Shown here: positions 33,359-40,863 of the stretch, in pieces
How positions within the stretch are numbered: the stretch's first letter is position 1
Layout: every line of letters starts with the position of its first letter
Program-made: the position numbers and the translations under genes
DNA from: NIC37A-2 sp050289625
Lineage (GTDB): Bacteria; Myxococcota_A; Polyangia; Polyangiales; Polyangiaceae
Assembly (NCBI GenBank): GCA_050289625.1
Contig: JBNKGC010000002.1
Coordinates: forward strand, 28,236 to 92,235
Length of the DNA: 64,000 bases
Reading direction: 5' to 3'
The notes under the pieces: model-generated
What the model was told of the DNA's origin: nothing
The model's input: only the letters and a program-made list of their open reading frames with translations
The model's database searches: none

Positions 33359-33628
33359 ATGTTCGAGGAACGATTTCAGACAGGCGATCTGGTCTACGCA
33401 ACCACCAACCTTCTCAGCGACGGCCATGTACCCGGCAAGGCCGACGGAGACATTCTCGTCCCCCGCGGTACGCGGGGCATGGTGGTGCAGGTGGGGCACG
33501 TCGAGGCCTCGCCCGAGATCGCGGTCTACCTGGTGCGCTTCGAAGACGCCGACCGCCGCCTGGGCGATCCACTTGGTTGCCTGGTGAACGAACTCACCCA
33601 GGAACTTGAAGACACTTCCCCAGAATGA
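33359..33628 (+). CDS. nifZ: NifZ-like protein (first copy)
   Basis: An 89-aa protein with the NifZ pattern: GDLVYATTNLLSDGHVPGKADGDI, GTRGMVVQVGHVEASPEI and AVYLVRFEDADRRLG. NifZ proteins act in maturation of the second P-cluster of the MoFe protein. This copy is more diverged than the one at 52667: the family segment GxVGYVRDVGTFLQ is here GMVVQVGHVEAS. It is transcribed opposite to all neighbours, divergent from the iscA operon and convergent with the fixX-TPR operon. The start is the only in-frame ATG that gives the family's N-terminal order. It could have a distinct role from the second copy. Confidence 0.85.
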   Translation: MFEERFQTGDLVYATTNLLSDGHVPGKADGDILVPRGTRGMVVQVGHVEASPEIAVYLVRFEDADRRLGDPLGCLVNELTQELEDTSPE

Positions 33629-33732
33629 GCACCGGCCCGCAGAGGACCTGCGGTGCTCCCCCATTGGGGGCAAGGATCCATCTTCGCAAGCGCTGATCGC
33701 AGTAACCAGCCCAACACTTCACTGGACGACCT

Positions 33733-34239
33733 TCAATCGTCGTCCTCGTTCTGCTCGGCCTTTTTGATCACCGCGCAGAGCTCCACAGTCTTGCTCAAGT
33801 TTTCCGTATCCACGGCGACGAGATGCTCGAGCAGCCGCGTACCCCTGGCCTTCTGCCCCGCCCGTAGCAGCACATACGCGTAAGCCTGGCACGCGAAGAG
33901 CCAAGAACGCGCGAGCGACTCTCGCGCCGAAAGGTCCAGCTCGGACGCGGAGACGCTCATTGGGTCGGAAGCGATCCCAAGCCGCTCCGCTGCTTGCGAG
34001 ATACACGCACGAGCAAAACGCGCGGCTTCGCCATAACGGTGCTTGTAAAGGTAGTACCGATATTGTCCAACCAGCACAGCCTCGTGCTCGGGCGCGATGG
34101 CGGCCGCTTGGCGGAGGTAGACTTCCGCCACCGCTCCCTCTGAGAACCTCAGACCCGCCTCACGAAGAGCTCGTTCCGCGCGGGGGTCGAGGTCCGGGTA
34201 GCGGCGCTGCGACAGCCAAGCGCTGTTCGGATCGAGCAT
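33733..34239 (-). CDS. TPR-like protein of the fix operon, unknown function
   Basis: A 168-aa soluble helical protein with TPR-like pairs: RFSEGAVAEVYLRQAAAIAP, EHEAVLVGQYRYYLYKHRYG and a later ARSWLFACQAYAYVLLRAGQ that ends in an acidic tail (AEQNEDDD). I do not recognise a named family. It starts eight bases after the fixX stop and is the last gene of the DUF269-nifQ-fixBCX unit, so it should be made with the electron-transfer complex. It may help assemble or anchor Fix proteins; that is an inference from position. The start MLDPNSAWLSQRRYPD at 34239 is used, since the longer frame would lie inside fixX. Confidence 0.75.
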   Translation of the reverse strand: MLDPNSAWLSQRRYPDLDPRAERALREAGLRFSEGAVAEVYLRQAAAIAPEHEAVLVGQYRYYLYKHRYGEAARFARACISQAAERLGIASDPMSVSASELDLSARESLARSWLFACQAYAYVLLRAGQKARGTRLLEHLVAVDTENLSKTVELCAVIKKAEQNEDDD

Positions 34240-34246
34240 CGAGGCG

Positions 34247-34540
34247 TCACCCAAACTTGAACATGACGCCAAAACCGCCGCGGGGATAGGTCCACTCGAT
34301 ATCGCCCGTCTTGGCGCAAACGACTCGACAGGTGCCACATTCGAGACAACCGTCCACCGTGACCTGGACCTTGCCTTCGTCGGTGCGTTCGTAGCAGCCG
34401 GCTGGGCAGAGTCGCAACAGGGACGTTAGCGCCCTGCTGGGCTTGTCGTGGGGTTTCACGGTAATGTGGGGACGGCCTGTGTCTACCAGGTATCGATTCT
34501 GGAAGAGCTTCTGTTCGACGTTATTGATCTTGGTTGTCAT
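34247..34540 (-). CDS. fixX: FixX, ferredoxin-like protein of FixABCX
   Basis: Small Fe-S protein (97 aa) that docks to FixC and carries electrons in the bifurcating complex. It has a CPAGCY cluster-adjacent motif and VDGCLECGTCRVVCAKTGDI, a [4Fe-4S] binding region, ending in the characteristic WTYPRGGFGVMFKFG. The start is taken as the ATG at 34540 because its ATGA overlaps the fixC stop, giving translational coupling; an ATG two codons upstream (34546) is also in frame. It is followed after eight bases by a TPR-like gene. Confidence 0.93.
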   Translation of the reverse strand: MTTKINNVEQKLFQNRYLVDTGRPHITVKPHDKPSRALTSLLRLCPAGCYERTDEGKVQVTVDGCLECGTCRVVCAKTGDIEWTYPRGGFGVMFKFG

Positions 34541-35841
34541 CGCCATACCCTCGCTAGTTTGAACGCATCCCCAAACAGACCCGGGATCGACCGAGCCTTG
34601 CGGAAACTGCGGAGAATCTCCCCTTCCTTCGTCCGCTTATCGACTCCATCCACCCGGAACCACGTCTGGGCTGCCTGGCCGAGGAGGGACGGATAGGTAT
34701 CCACCATCTGCTTGTTCTTGTGCATGAAGCCCGGAAGGTTCTTGTACTTCTTCAGATCCTTCATCACGTACGTGCTATTGAGTTTCTCGCGGTATGCGGC
34801 AAGCGCACGTCGGGTTAACGCCTTCCCGGCAGCCTTGAGCTCGATGATGGTCTCGCCAGCCAGTTGGCCACTGGTCATGGCCATGTTACTGCCCTCGCGG
34901 TGAAGGCCGTTCACCAGGTGGGCAGAATCTCCCGCCACGAGCCACCCATCACCGAAGAGCTCCGGCATGGCGCGGTACCCGCCCTCGGGAATCAGGTGAG
35001 CGGAGTATTCCTTGGCCTCCGACCCCTCGAGCAGCGCCGCCACGCTGGGGTGTGACTTGAAACGCTCCAGAACGTCATTCGGCGAACAATCGGCGTCGGA
35101 GAAATCGGATACGAGACACCCAATACCGATCGAGATCGACTCTCGGTTGGTGTAGATGAATCCCATCCCGACCATGCCCTGCGTCACGCTGCCCATGGCC
35201 TCGATGACGACGCCCTCTTCCTCCTTCAGGTTGAAACGCGATTCGATGACGTCCTGCGGAAGGAAGTGCATCTCTTTGACCGCTAAGGCGACTGTCTCGG
35301 GCTTTAGCTCGGAACGAAGGCCCGCGCGCTGTCCCACTAAACCATTCACCCCGTCCGCAAGCACGACAACGTCAGCATAGACCTCACCACCTTCGCGATC
35401 GGTTTGCACCCCGATCACCCTGCCCTTCTCGTCTCGCAAAAGAGCCGTAACGGTGGTCTCGCACACCAGGAGGGCGCCGGCGTCGCGGACCTGCTGGCTG
35501 AACCACTTGTCGAACTGAGCTCGAATGATCGTGTAGCGGTTCGGGCGCTCCTCGTTGAAGTCCTCCGAGCGGTAGTGCACGCCCATGTGGGATGTTTCAT
35601 CGAGCATCCACAGCCGCTGCTCGACGACGTGGCGTTCGAGGGGAGCTTCTTCTCGGAAGTCGGGAATGAGCTTCTCCAAGGCGTCCGCGTATAGGATCGC
35701 ACCCTGTACATTCTTGGAGCCAGGATACTCTCCGCGCTCAATCTGAAGCACGCGTAGCCCAGCCTTGGCCATCGTATACGCAGCCGCATTTCCCGCGGGA
35801 CCCGCGCCGACGACGATCGCGTCGAAACTTGCTCTGTTCAT
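34537..35841 (-). CDS. fixC: FixC, flavoprotein-quinone oxidoreductase
   Basis: FAD protein (434 aa) of the ETF-quinone oxidoreductase type that passes electrons from FixAB to quinone in the bifurcating complex. N-terminal FAD fold: IVVGAGPAGNAAAYTMAKAG and a Glu at the end of strand 2 (QIERGE); further motifs are VVVLADGVNGLVG and GDGWLVAGDSAHLVN near the C-terminal third. The C-terminus (KLNSTYVMKDLKKYKNLPGF) is family-like. It lies 13 bp after fixB and overlaps fixX by four bases (ATGA). Membrane-associated at the inner membrane. Confidence 0.96.
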   Translation of the reverse strand: MNRASFDAIVVGAGPAGNAAAYTMAKAGLRVLQIERGEYPGSKNVQGAILYADALEKLIPDFREEAPLERHVVEQRLWMLDETSHMGVHYRSEDFNEERPNRYTIIRAQFDKWFSQQVRDAGALLVCETTVTALLRDEKGRVIGVQTDREGGEVYADVVVLADGVNGLVGQRAGLRSELKPETVALAVKEMHFLPQDVIESRFNLKEEEGVVIEAMGSVTQGMVGMGFIYTNRESISIGIGCLVSDFSDADCSPNDVLERFKSHPSVAALLEGSEAKEYSAHLIPEGGYRAMPELFGDGWLVAGDSAHLVNGLHREGSNMAMTSGQLAGETIIELKAAGKALTRRALAAYREKLNSTYVMKDLKKYKNLPGFMHKNKQMVDTYPSLLGQAAQTWFRVDGVDKRTKEGEILRSFRKARSIPGLFGDAFKLARVWR

Positions 35842-35854
35842 GACTCCATACCCT

Positions 35855-36940
35855 TCATCCAGCCCTGCGATTAACCTGCAACCGTTTGCGGAAGGCCTCC
35901 GTCAACACGGGCAGGAGCGTGGTGGCGTCTGCCACTACGCCCAGGTGAGCAAACTCGAAGATGGGCGCCGTAGGATCGCTGTTGATCGCGACGATCAGGT
36001 CTGCCCCTTCGACACCGACCCGATGCTGGATCGCCCCGGAAATGCCAGCCGCGATGTATAGCTTGGGACGGATCGTCTTGCCGGTTTGGCCAATCTGACG
36101 CTCGTGGTCGATCCACCCCTTCTGCACGACCGGGCGGGTACCTCCGTATTCGCCTCCAAGCACCCCAGCAAGCTCTTTGACGTACTCAAAGGCTTCAGGC
36201 CCCCCGAGGCCGAGACCACCTGCGACCACGATGTCAGCGAACGCAAGCTGTGCCGCTTTCGACTCCGCGTCTGGCAAGAAGTCGAGCACTTTTGTGACGA
36301 TGGTGTCCTCGTCCAGCTCGACTGCGCGTTCGATGACGCGTCCAGAACGCTCGGGATCGCGTGGTGGCATCTGCATCACCCGCGGACGGACGGTCGCCAT
36401 CTGCGGCCGATAGTTCAACGTATGGATCGTGCACAACAGCGAACCACCGAAGGTCGGACGGGTGGCAGCGAGAGAGCGTTCGTCATCAATGGCTAGTTCT
36501 GTGCAATCCGCCGTCAAACCCGTCAGCAGGGTCGTCGCCACCGCACCTGCGAGATCGCGCCCGAGGGTGGTCGCGCCAAGCAGCAAGATTTCAGGCTTAT
36601 ACTCATTGACCAGGTCGGTCATCACGCGCGTATACGGCTCGTTGCGGTAGTTTTCGAGCACCGGACTGTGGGCGACGTACGCAACGTCGGCCCCCACCTG
36701 GAATGCTTCCGCCGCCGCGCTAAGCAGCGCTTCGCGCTGTCCACCCAAGATGACCGTGGCAAGCTCGACCTGCAACTTGTCGGCAAGCTTCCGCCCCTCG
36801 CCCAAGAGCTCTAGGGACACGGGGTGGATGCGTCCGTGTTCAAACTCCATGAACACCCAGACATGCCGATAGGCCTTGAGATGTTCGGGAAGCTCTTTCT
36901 TTTTGGAGGCACGTCCTGCTGTCTTGGGGCGAGTCGTCAT
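35855..36940 (-). CDS. fixB: FixB, electron-transfer flavoprotein alpha subunit
   Basis: ETF alpha-type subunit (361 aa), partner of FixA, binding FAD and one bifurcating flavin. The sequence has the ETF alpha C-terminal FAD signature: VAGGLGLGGPEAFEYVKELA, GGTRPVVQKGWIDHERQIGQ, TGKTIRPKLYIAAGISGAIQ and NSDPTAPIFEFAHLGVV. The N-terminal extension (MTTRPKTAGRASKKKELPEH) is basic. The ATG overlaps the nifQ stop codon (ATGA). It is separated from fixA, which is in the iscA operon, so the complex must be assembled from two transcription units. Confidence 0.96.
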   Translation of the reverse strand: MTTRPKTAGRASKKKELPEHLKAYRHVWVFMEFEHGRIHPVSLELLGEGRKLADKLQVELATVILGGQREALLSAAAEAFQVGADVAYVAHSPVLENYRNEPYTRVMTDLVNEYKPEILLLGATTLGRDLAGAVATTLLTGLTADCTELAIDDERSLAATRPTFGGSLLCTIHTLNYRPQMATVRPRVMQMPPRDPERSGRVIERAVELDEDTIVTKVLDFLPDAESKAAQLAFADIVVAGGLGLGGPEAFEYVKELAGVLGGEYGGTRPVVQKGWIDHERQIGQTGKTIRPKLYIAAGISGAIQHRVGVEGADLIVAINSDPTAPIFEFAHLGVVADATTLLPVLTEAFRKRLQVNRRAG

Positions 36941-37587
36941 TGTGGTTCTCCAACGTACCGAGGCCGAGTGGCTTCGCGCGAATTCAAGAGTGCGGAACGA
37001 TCGAGCAGGCTTTCGCCGGATTCATCTCCGAAACAGTCATCGAAGTCCGCGCATTCGTCGCAGGAAGGCGCAACGCAAAGGGCGTAACCCGTGTCGCGAC
37101 AGATCGCTCGGTAGAAGAATTTCTTCCACTTCATGTCCCTGTCGTTCTTCGACGCCAGCTGCTCGAAGTGTCGATCCATCAACCAGCTGAGATCGCGGCG
37201 ACTTCGAAGACCGAGATCCTGCCACAAGTGGTTGGGCGACAGCGCGCGTCGTGCGATGACGGCCGAAAGGCGCGCCTCGAGTCGGCTCTGCTCAGTACTG
37301 CCGCGAAAGAGCAGATCGCGGAGGGCAGCTTCGTCAGTCCCAACTACGAGCTCGGGATCCTCCGCTGCCGACTCGACGATGGGTGCCGCATGGGGAAATG
37401 TCGTTTTGAACGTGTCTCTCAAGAGATCCGGTGTCAGACCGAGACTGGCCGTGAGCGGTACCCCGCGCTGATTGTCCTCGACCGCGAGCGCCAATGCAGA
37501 AGCGAGCACATGCGCATCGAAGGCCTCACACGCGCTCGTTTTGCCGGCGCTCATCAGCCAACGGTAGACGTCATGTGCCTTCAACAT
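36937..37587 (-). CDS. nifQ: NifQ, molybdenum donor for FeMo-co synthesis
   Basis: NifQ (216 aa) carries a Mo-Fe-S cluster and donates molybdenum to NifEN/NifH during FeMo-co assembly. The diagnostic C-X4-C-X2-C-X5-C motif is present as CVAPSCDECADFDDC (residues 171-185) near the C-terminus, and the helical N-terminal part (LASALALAVEDNQ, LGLTPDLLRDTFKTTFPHA) fits the family. It lies in the unit led by the DUF269 gene and overlaps fixB by four bases. Placing nifQ with fix genes gives co-expression of Mo delivery and electron supply. Length is somewhat above the usual 170-200. Confidence 0.93.
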   Translation of the reverse strand: MLKAHDVYRWLMSAGKTSACEAFDAHVLASALALAVEDNQRGVPLTASLGLTPDLLRDTFKTTFPHAAPIVESAAEDPELVVGTDEAALRDLLFRGSTEQSRLEARLSAVIARRALSPNHLWQDLGLRSRRDLSWLMDRHFEQLASKNDRDMKWKKFFYRAICRDTGYALCVAPSCDECADFDDCFGDESGESLLDRSALLNSREATRPRYVGEPQ

Positions 37588-37650
37588 CGGATCCTCTCAG
37601 GTGTGGGTACAGTCTCGAATTCCTCGGCATGCGTCTGTGACCGCCGCATC

Positions 37651-38148
37651 TCACGCGCGCGCCACCTCGGGATGCTCCTCGATCGCAGTGATCGCCGCCA
37701 CGACTGCCTTCTGGCCCTGGGCATCCAGCGCCTCGAGGCTCTCGTAGCCGAAGCGGTGAACGTCGCGGAGCGTTTTGGCAAACGCCACGAGCTTCCCAGT
37801 GGTAAGGATCACTCGCCCAAATCCCTCGTGGCTCATGTGCATCATTGGCGATGCCATCAGTCCCGTAAGCTGCTCGATGCGCAGCCCCACCGCCCGGTAG
37901 AACTGCTCCACTCGGTGGAGGGTGTCAGGATCCGGATCGCCGATGATGGGGATAGCGCGACGCTCTTCCTTGGTGACGATGAACTCGCGAAGCAGCTGCT
38001 CATCGGTCTTTCGGTCCCATGCACCATAACTGTCCTCCGCCCGCATGATTCCGATGAGGGCTTTCACGAAGGGCAGATCATCGGTGCCGGTCGTAGTGGA
38101 TTCGGTCGAGGTCGCTTGGGTTGCTGTCACGGGTGGCTCCTCCTGCAC
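37651..38148 (-). CDS. NifX-associated nitrogen fixation protein (DUF269)
   Basis: A 165-aa protein of the NifX-associated DUF269 family, found in nif clusters next to nifX but without a defined reaction. Family features: DDLPFVKALIGIMRAEDSYG, IVTKEERRAIPIIGDPDPDT, LHRVEQFYRAVGLRIEQLTG and GRVILTTGKLVAFAKTLRDV. It leads the DUF269-nifQ-fixBCX-TPR operon. Its ATG is 40 bases from a canonical sigma-54 element, and a pair of NifA sites lies farther upstream, shared with the divergent nafY-like gene. No cysteine motif is present. Confidence 0.92.
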   Translation of the reverse strand: MQEEPPVTATQATSTESTTTGTDDLPFVKALIGIMRAEDSYGAWDRKTDEQLLREFIVTKEERRAIPIIGDPDPDTLHRVEQFYRAVGLRIEQLTGLMASPMMHMSHEGFGRVILTTGKLVAFAKTLRDVHRFGYESLEALDAQGQKAVVAAITAIEEHPEVARA

Positions 38149-38187
38149 GCCCCAAGAGGGCGTGCGGTGCGTTCAGACCACCCTTGA

Positions 38188-38202
38188 GCATGGGGCGTGC
38201 CA
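38188..38202 (-). promoter_or_regulatory. Sigma-54 promoter of the DUF269-nifQ-fixBCX operon
   Basis: Minus strand TGGCACGCCCCATGC: exact TGGCAC -24, N5, ATGC -12; 40 bases upstream of the start codon. Confidence 0.9.
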
Positions 38203-38336
38203 GGCTTTCCTCCCTGGCGCCATTGCCCGCCCGAAGCCTGATCACGCAAGTGCGAACCGGCTCTCGAGACGACTTTTCCCCGGCTCCGCATCGAGCTTGT
38301 CACCCGACCGCGATGCCGTACCTCCCCCTTCCAACG

Positions 38337-38371
38337 TGTCGGAACACCGACTTGATGTTCCGTTTCCGACA
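38337..38371. promoter_or_regulatory. Tandem NifA sites between divergent DUF269 and nafY-like genes
   Basis: TGTCGGAACACCGACT (38337-38352, one mismatch) and TGTTCCGTTTCCGACA (38356-38371, TGT-N10-ACA) lie three bases apart, between the two divergent sigma-54 elements. Confidence 0.75.
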
Positions 38372-38545
38372 ATTCCTGTAGCAAACGACGACGGTCATGG
38401 GCGCCTTCACCAGGAGGGGGTCTCTGACGACCGGAGCCTGCGATCGTCGTTGAAACCAAGATCGCCGCGCGGAGAAAAACGCCCTTCGTCGGCCGTCTTG
38501 GCCCCTTTCGGTCCGGGCCGGTTCACACGGCGGGAGTCGCTCGTT

Positions 38546-38560
38546 TGGCGCACGCCTCGC
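38546..38560 (+). promoter_or_regulatory. Candidate sigma-54 promoter of the nafY-like gene
   Basis: TGGCGCACGCCTCGC: GG-N10-GC spacing with an imperfect -12 (TCGC), 138 bases upstream of the ATG. Confidence 0.5.
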
Positions 38561-38697
38561 CCGTCCTCCAACTCGCCGGTTTCACACGCCCACTGCTGGG
38601 TGGGAACGGACCTTGCACCTCAAACCACCAGCGACCGGGCGGACGCTGGAGCGATGCTCCGTCAAAGCCCGGTTCTCTCGAAGCCGGAGGAAGAGCA

Positions 38698-39399
38698 ATG
38701 AGTGACCAGCCGATATCGAACGAAGTGGCCCTCCGAATTGGCCTTGCCGCCCACGCCCTGCCGGGAACATCCGTGACCGACCTCATCAATGCCTTGGAAA
38801 CATGCCTGGAGTCGCCTCTGGACGAGGCATCGCTCGGCCGCATCACCGTCACCCATTTGAAGGAATCCCTCAAGGGCGTCTACAACCTGGACGGCGAGGA
38901 AGACGGCTCGGAAAGCCCCGACACTACCGATATCGCGGCATTCAAGGAGGCTGTGCGCCTACTCTGGGGCGAAAGCATTAAGGACGACCTACCCGAGATC
39001 GAGGAATACGCCGACGACATGCCACGCTCCCTCCGCGTCGCTGTGGCCTCGAATGAGGGTCAACAGCTCAACGGCCACTTCGGCTCGTGCCTCCGGTTTT
39101 TGATCTATCAGGTTTCACCGGACGAAGTGCGACTCGTCGACATCCGCCCCACCCTCGCCGCCGACTTGTCCGGCGACAAGAACTCCGCGCGGGTCGCCCT
39201 GCTTGAAGACTGCCGCATGATCTACACTGTGTCGATCGGGGGTCCGGCCATGGCCAAAGTCATCAAGTCCGACATCCACATCTCGCAGCACGCTGAGGGA
39301 GGCGCCGCGCGAGACACCCTGGCGTCCCTGCAGGAGGTCCTCGCGGGCACTCCACCACCGTGGTTGGCCAAGGTCATTGGGACGAGTGCAACGCCGTAG
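38698..39399 (+). CDS. nafY: NafY-like apodinitrogenase / FeMo-co binding protein
   Basis: A 233-aa two-domain protein of the NafY/NifY/NifX group, which holds FeMo-co or its precursors and chaperones apo-NifDK. Residues about 1-100 correspond to the N-terminal helical DIMCO_N-type domain (LRIGLAAHALPGTSVTDLIN, LGRITVTHLKESLKGVY). Residues about 115-225 form the NifX-like cofactor domain (LRVAVASNEGQQLNGHFGSC, FLIYQVSPDEVRLVD, TVSIGGPAMAKVIKSDIHIS), with the conserved HFGSC and GGP elements. The start is set by a GGAGG six bases upstream. It is transcribed alone on the plus strand. NafY and NifY are hard to tell apart by sequence; the name is by domain layout. Confidence 0.85.
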   Translation: MSDQPISNEVALRIGLAAHALPGTSVTDLINALETCLESPLDEASLGRITVTHLKESLKGVYNLDGEEDGSESPDTTDIAAFKEAVRLLWGESIKDDLPEIEEYADDMPRSLRVAVASNEGQQLNGHFGSCLRFLIYQVSPDEVRLVDIRPTLAADLSGDKNSARVALLEDCRMIYTVSIGGPAMAKVIKSDIHISQHAEGGAARDTLASLQEVLAGTPPPWLAKVIGTSATP

Positions 39400-39768
39400 C
39401 CATCGTGTAGGCACAGACGACCATCGCGCGCGACAGCGCAATCAATGGATAACGCGTCCCGTCGTTATGGCTCTCACTCAACGAGGGTCAAAGGGCGAAA
39501 GGCACTCAACGCAAGCGGTTCCCGTTGTATGGCGACGACCGCTCGCGGTGACCGCACAAGCAAGACCAGTCAGGTGCAGAAGGATTGCCTTCCGCAGCCC
39601 GTTGCGACGCTCACTCGTTGCGGGCCAAAGTGGAGCGGCGAAGCCCCCCGCCACCTCTTGCGAGGTAGCGTTTCTCGACTTATCGCCTTCGGCGAGCTTC
39701 CAAACTCGGCCTTCACTTGGTTGTCGGTCGCGACAAACGGTTCGCCCGCTTGTCGCTCGAGCACCCTG
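39400..39768. other. 370-base spacer between convergent nafY and fdxB
   Basis: No gene is seen. It contains a repeat-like region (tgtcggtcgcgaca at 39722-39735, followed by cgcttgtcgctcgag) that resembles a stretch at 52488-52530. The site has N8 instead of N10 between TGT and ACA and no promoter is needed here, so it is not called a NifA site. Confidence 0.5.
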
Positions 39769-40056
39769 CTACGCCTTGATGTGGGTCTGGGCGCTCGTCG
39801 GACAGACTCGGGCGCACGCACCACACCCAATGCAGGCACCACCGTCGGCGACGACCATCACCTTCTTCTCGATCTCGTCCTCATCATCTTCGTCATCGAG
39901 ATCCACGAAGCCGCCATCGCCATCATACCCTTTCAGATCCATGACGCCGAGTCCACAAACCTTGAAACAGCGACCACAGCCGATGCACGTCTCCGGATCA
40001 ATACTGTCTAAGAACTCAGGCGAGTACGGTCGACCATCCCTTGAAATCGTAGCCAT
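39769..40056 (-). CDS. fdxB: Nif-specific ferredoxin III (FdxB)
   Basis: A 95-aa ferredoxin with two [4Fe-4S] motifs: CIGCGRCFKVCG (Cys24-Cys34) and CIGCGACARVCP near the C-terminus, separated by an acidic insert (VDLDDEDDEDEIEKK). It matches the FdxB/ferredoxin III nif family, which typically opens MA-T-RDGRPW/Y-PEFL and supports FeMo-co synthesis or electron delivery. The ATG at 40056 has a GGAG at good distance; an upstream ATG at 40068 is less favourable. It ends the nifHDKENX-DUF683-fdxB unit and starts 21 bp after the DUF683 gene. Confidence 0.93.
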   Translation of the reverse strand: MATISRDGRPYSPEFLDSIDPETCIGCGRCFKVCGLGVMDLKGYDGDGGFVDLDDEDDEDEIEKKVMVVADGGACIGCGACARVCPTSAQTHIKA

Positions 40057-40077
40057 CGAAATCTCCATTCAGCCAGA

Positions 40078-40290
40078 CTAGGTCCTGTCCTGGGCTTCCT
40101 TCAGGGCCTTCAGTTCGGCGCGCGCCCCCTCGAGCTCCTTGAAGGCGTCGTGCGTCTTCTGAGCGATGCCGGGGACGAGCTCCCAGTTCAGTGGCAGTTC
40201 TTCCGAGAGATCGTGCAGGTCCATCTTGAGCTGCATGGCTCGCGACGAAAGCCGTCTCACCTGGTCCTTTTTCTCGTCGTACTCAGACAC
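40078..40290 (-). CDS. DUF683 / CCE_0567-family nif metalloprotein
   Basis: A 70-aa helical-hairpin protein (MSEYDEKKDQVRRLSSRAMQ, then LKMDLHDLSEELPLNWELVP and KTHDAFKELEGARAELKALK) of the small CCE_0567 family. Members occur only in nif clusters, usually beside nifX and a ferredoxin, and form antiparallel coiled coils that can bind metal through His/Glu residues. Function in vivo is unknown. It lies between nifX (60 bp upstream) and fdxB, the normal order. Confidence 0.92.
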   Translation of the reverse strand: MSEYDEKKDQVRRLSSRAMQLKMDLHDLSEELPLNWELVPGIAQKTHDAFKELEGARAELKALKEAQDRT

Positions 40291-40350
40291 AATGCTCTCC
40301 TTCCAGCGACCCGCGGCTCAGCGGCACGCCGCGACCCGCGCAAGTGTTGT

Positions 40351-40863
40351 TCATTGGCAGGCGGCTTCTCCGTCCTGCTCATCTTCGTCCTCGTCCAGAA
40401 AGTCCATGCTTCTGGACCTTCCCTGATTGATCACCCTTCGCAGCCACGGTGGCGTGTCGCCTGACAGAAGAGCGCGAACCTTATCAATGACCACCACTAC
40501 CGGTTCAGAGTCGGTGAGCTTGATCGGATGGATCTTGGCCCGGATGACCCGAGCCGCAACTGGTCCACCAATCGCTTGCACAACCAACAGCTGAACTCCA
40601 TCGAGCGCCCTTATCTTCATCCCATTGCGGTCGTCGCCTTCCGTCGTATGCGTGCCGGACTCGTCGGATACGTCATCGAACGCGATCGTTTCGACGAGCC
40701 GAGCTTCGTTCGGAGCGACGTCGTAGACGACAAAGCGCTTCGCGGAGCCGAAGTGGGCGTTGACGGCCCGACCATCCCGACTCGCAATCGCGATCCTGAG
40801 GTACTCCGATGTTGCACTCCTCTCCTCCGCCGGCCGCACCAATGCAAGTCTACGCATCGACAT
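40351..40863 (-). CDS. nifX: NifX, FeMo-co precursor carrier
   Basis: A 170-aa protein that binds NifB-co and VK-cluster and moves them between NifB and NifEN. The NifX domain spans about residues 18-145: LRIAIASRDGRAVNAHFGSA, KRFVVYDVAPNEARLVETIA, RALDGVQLLVVQAIGGPVAA, RVIRAKIHPIKLTDSEP. The last 20 residues are acidic (DEDEDEQDGEAACQ), a common feature of NifX. The start overlaps the end of nifN by 14 bases, indicating translational coupling. It is followed by DUF683 and fdxB. Confidence 0.95.
   Translation of the reverse strand: MSMRRLALVRPAEERSATSEYLRIAIASRDGRAVNAHFGSAKRFVVYDVAPNEARLVETIAFDDVSDESGTHTTEGDDRNGMKIRALDGVQLLVVQAIGGPVAARVIRAKIHPIKLTDSEPVVVVIDKVRALLSGDTPPWLRRVINQGRSRSMDFLDEDEDEQDGEAACQ

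Noticed and set aside
32233..33609. 458-aa plus-strand frame across nifU, iscA and the promoter region
   Set aside because: Antisense to clear nif genes; low-complexity translation.
39722..39735. TGTCGGTCGCGACA as a NifA site
   Set aside because: Spacing is N8, not N10, and it lies between two convergent genes where no promoter is required.
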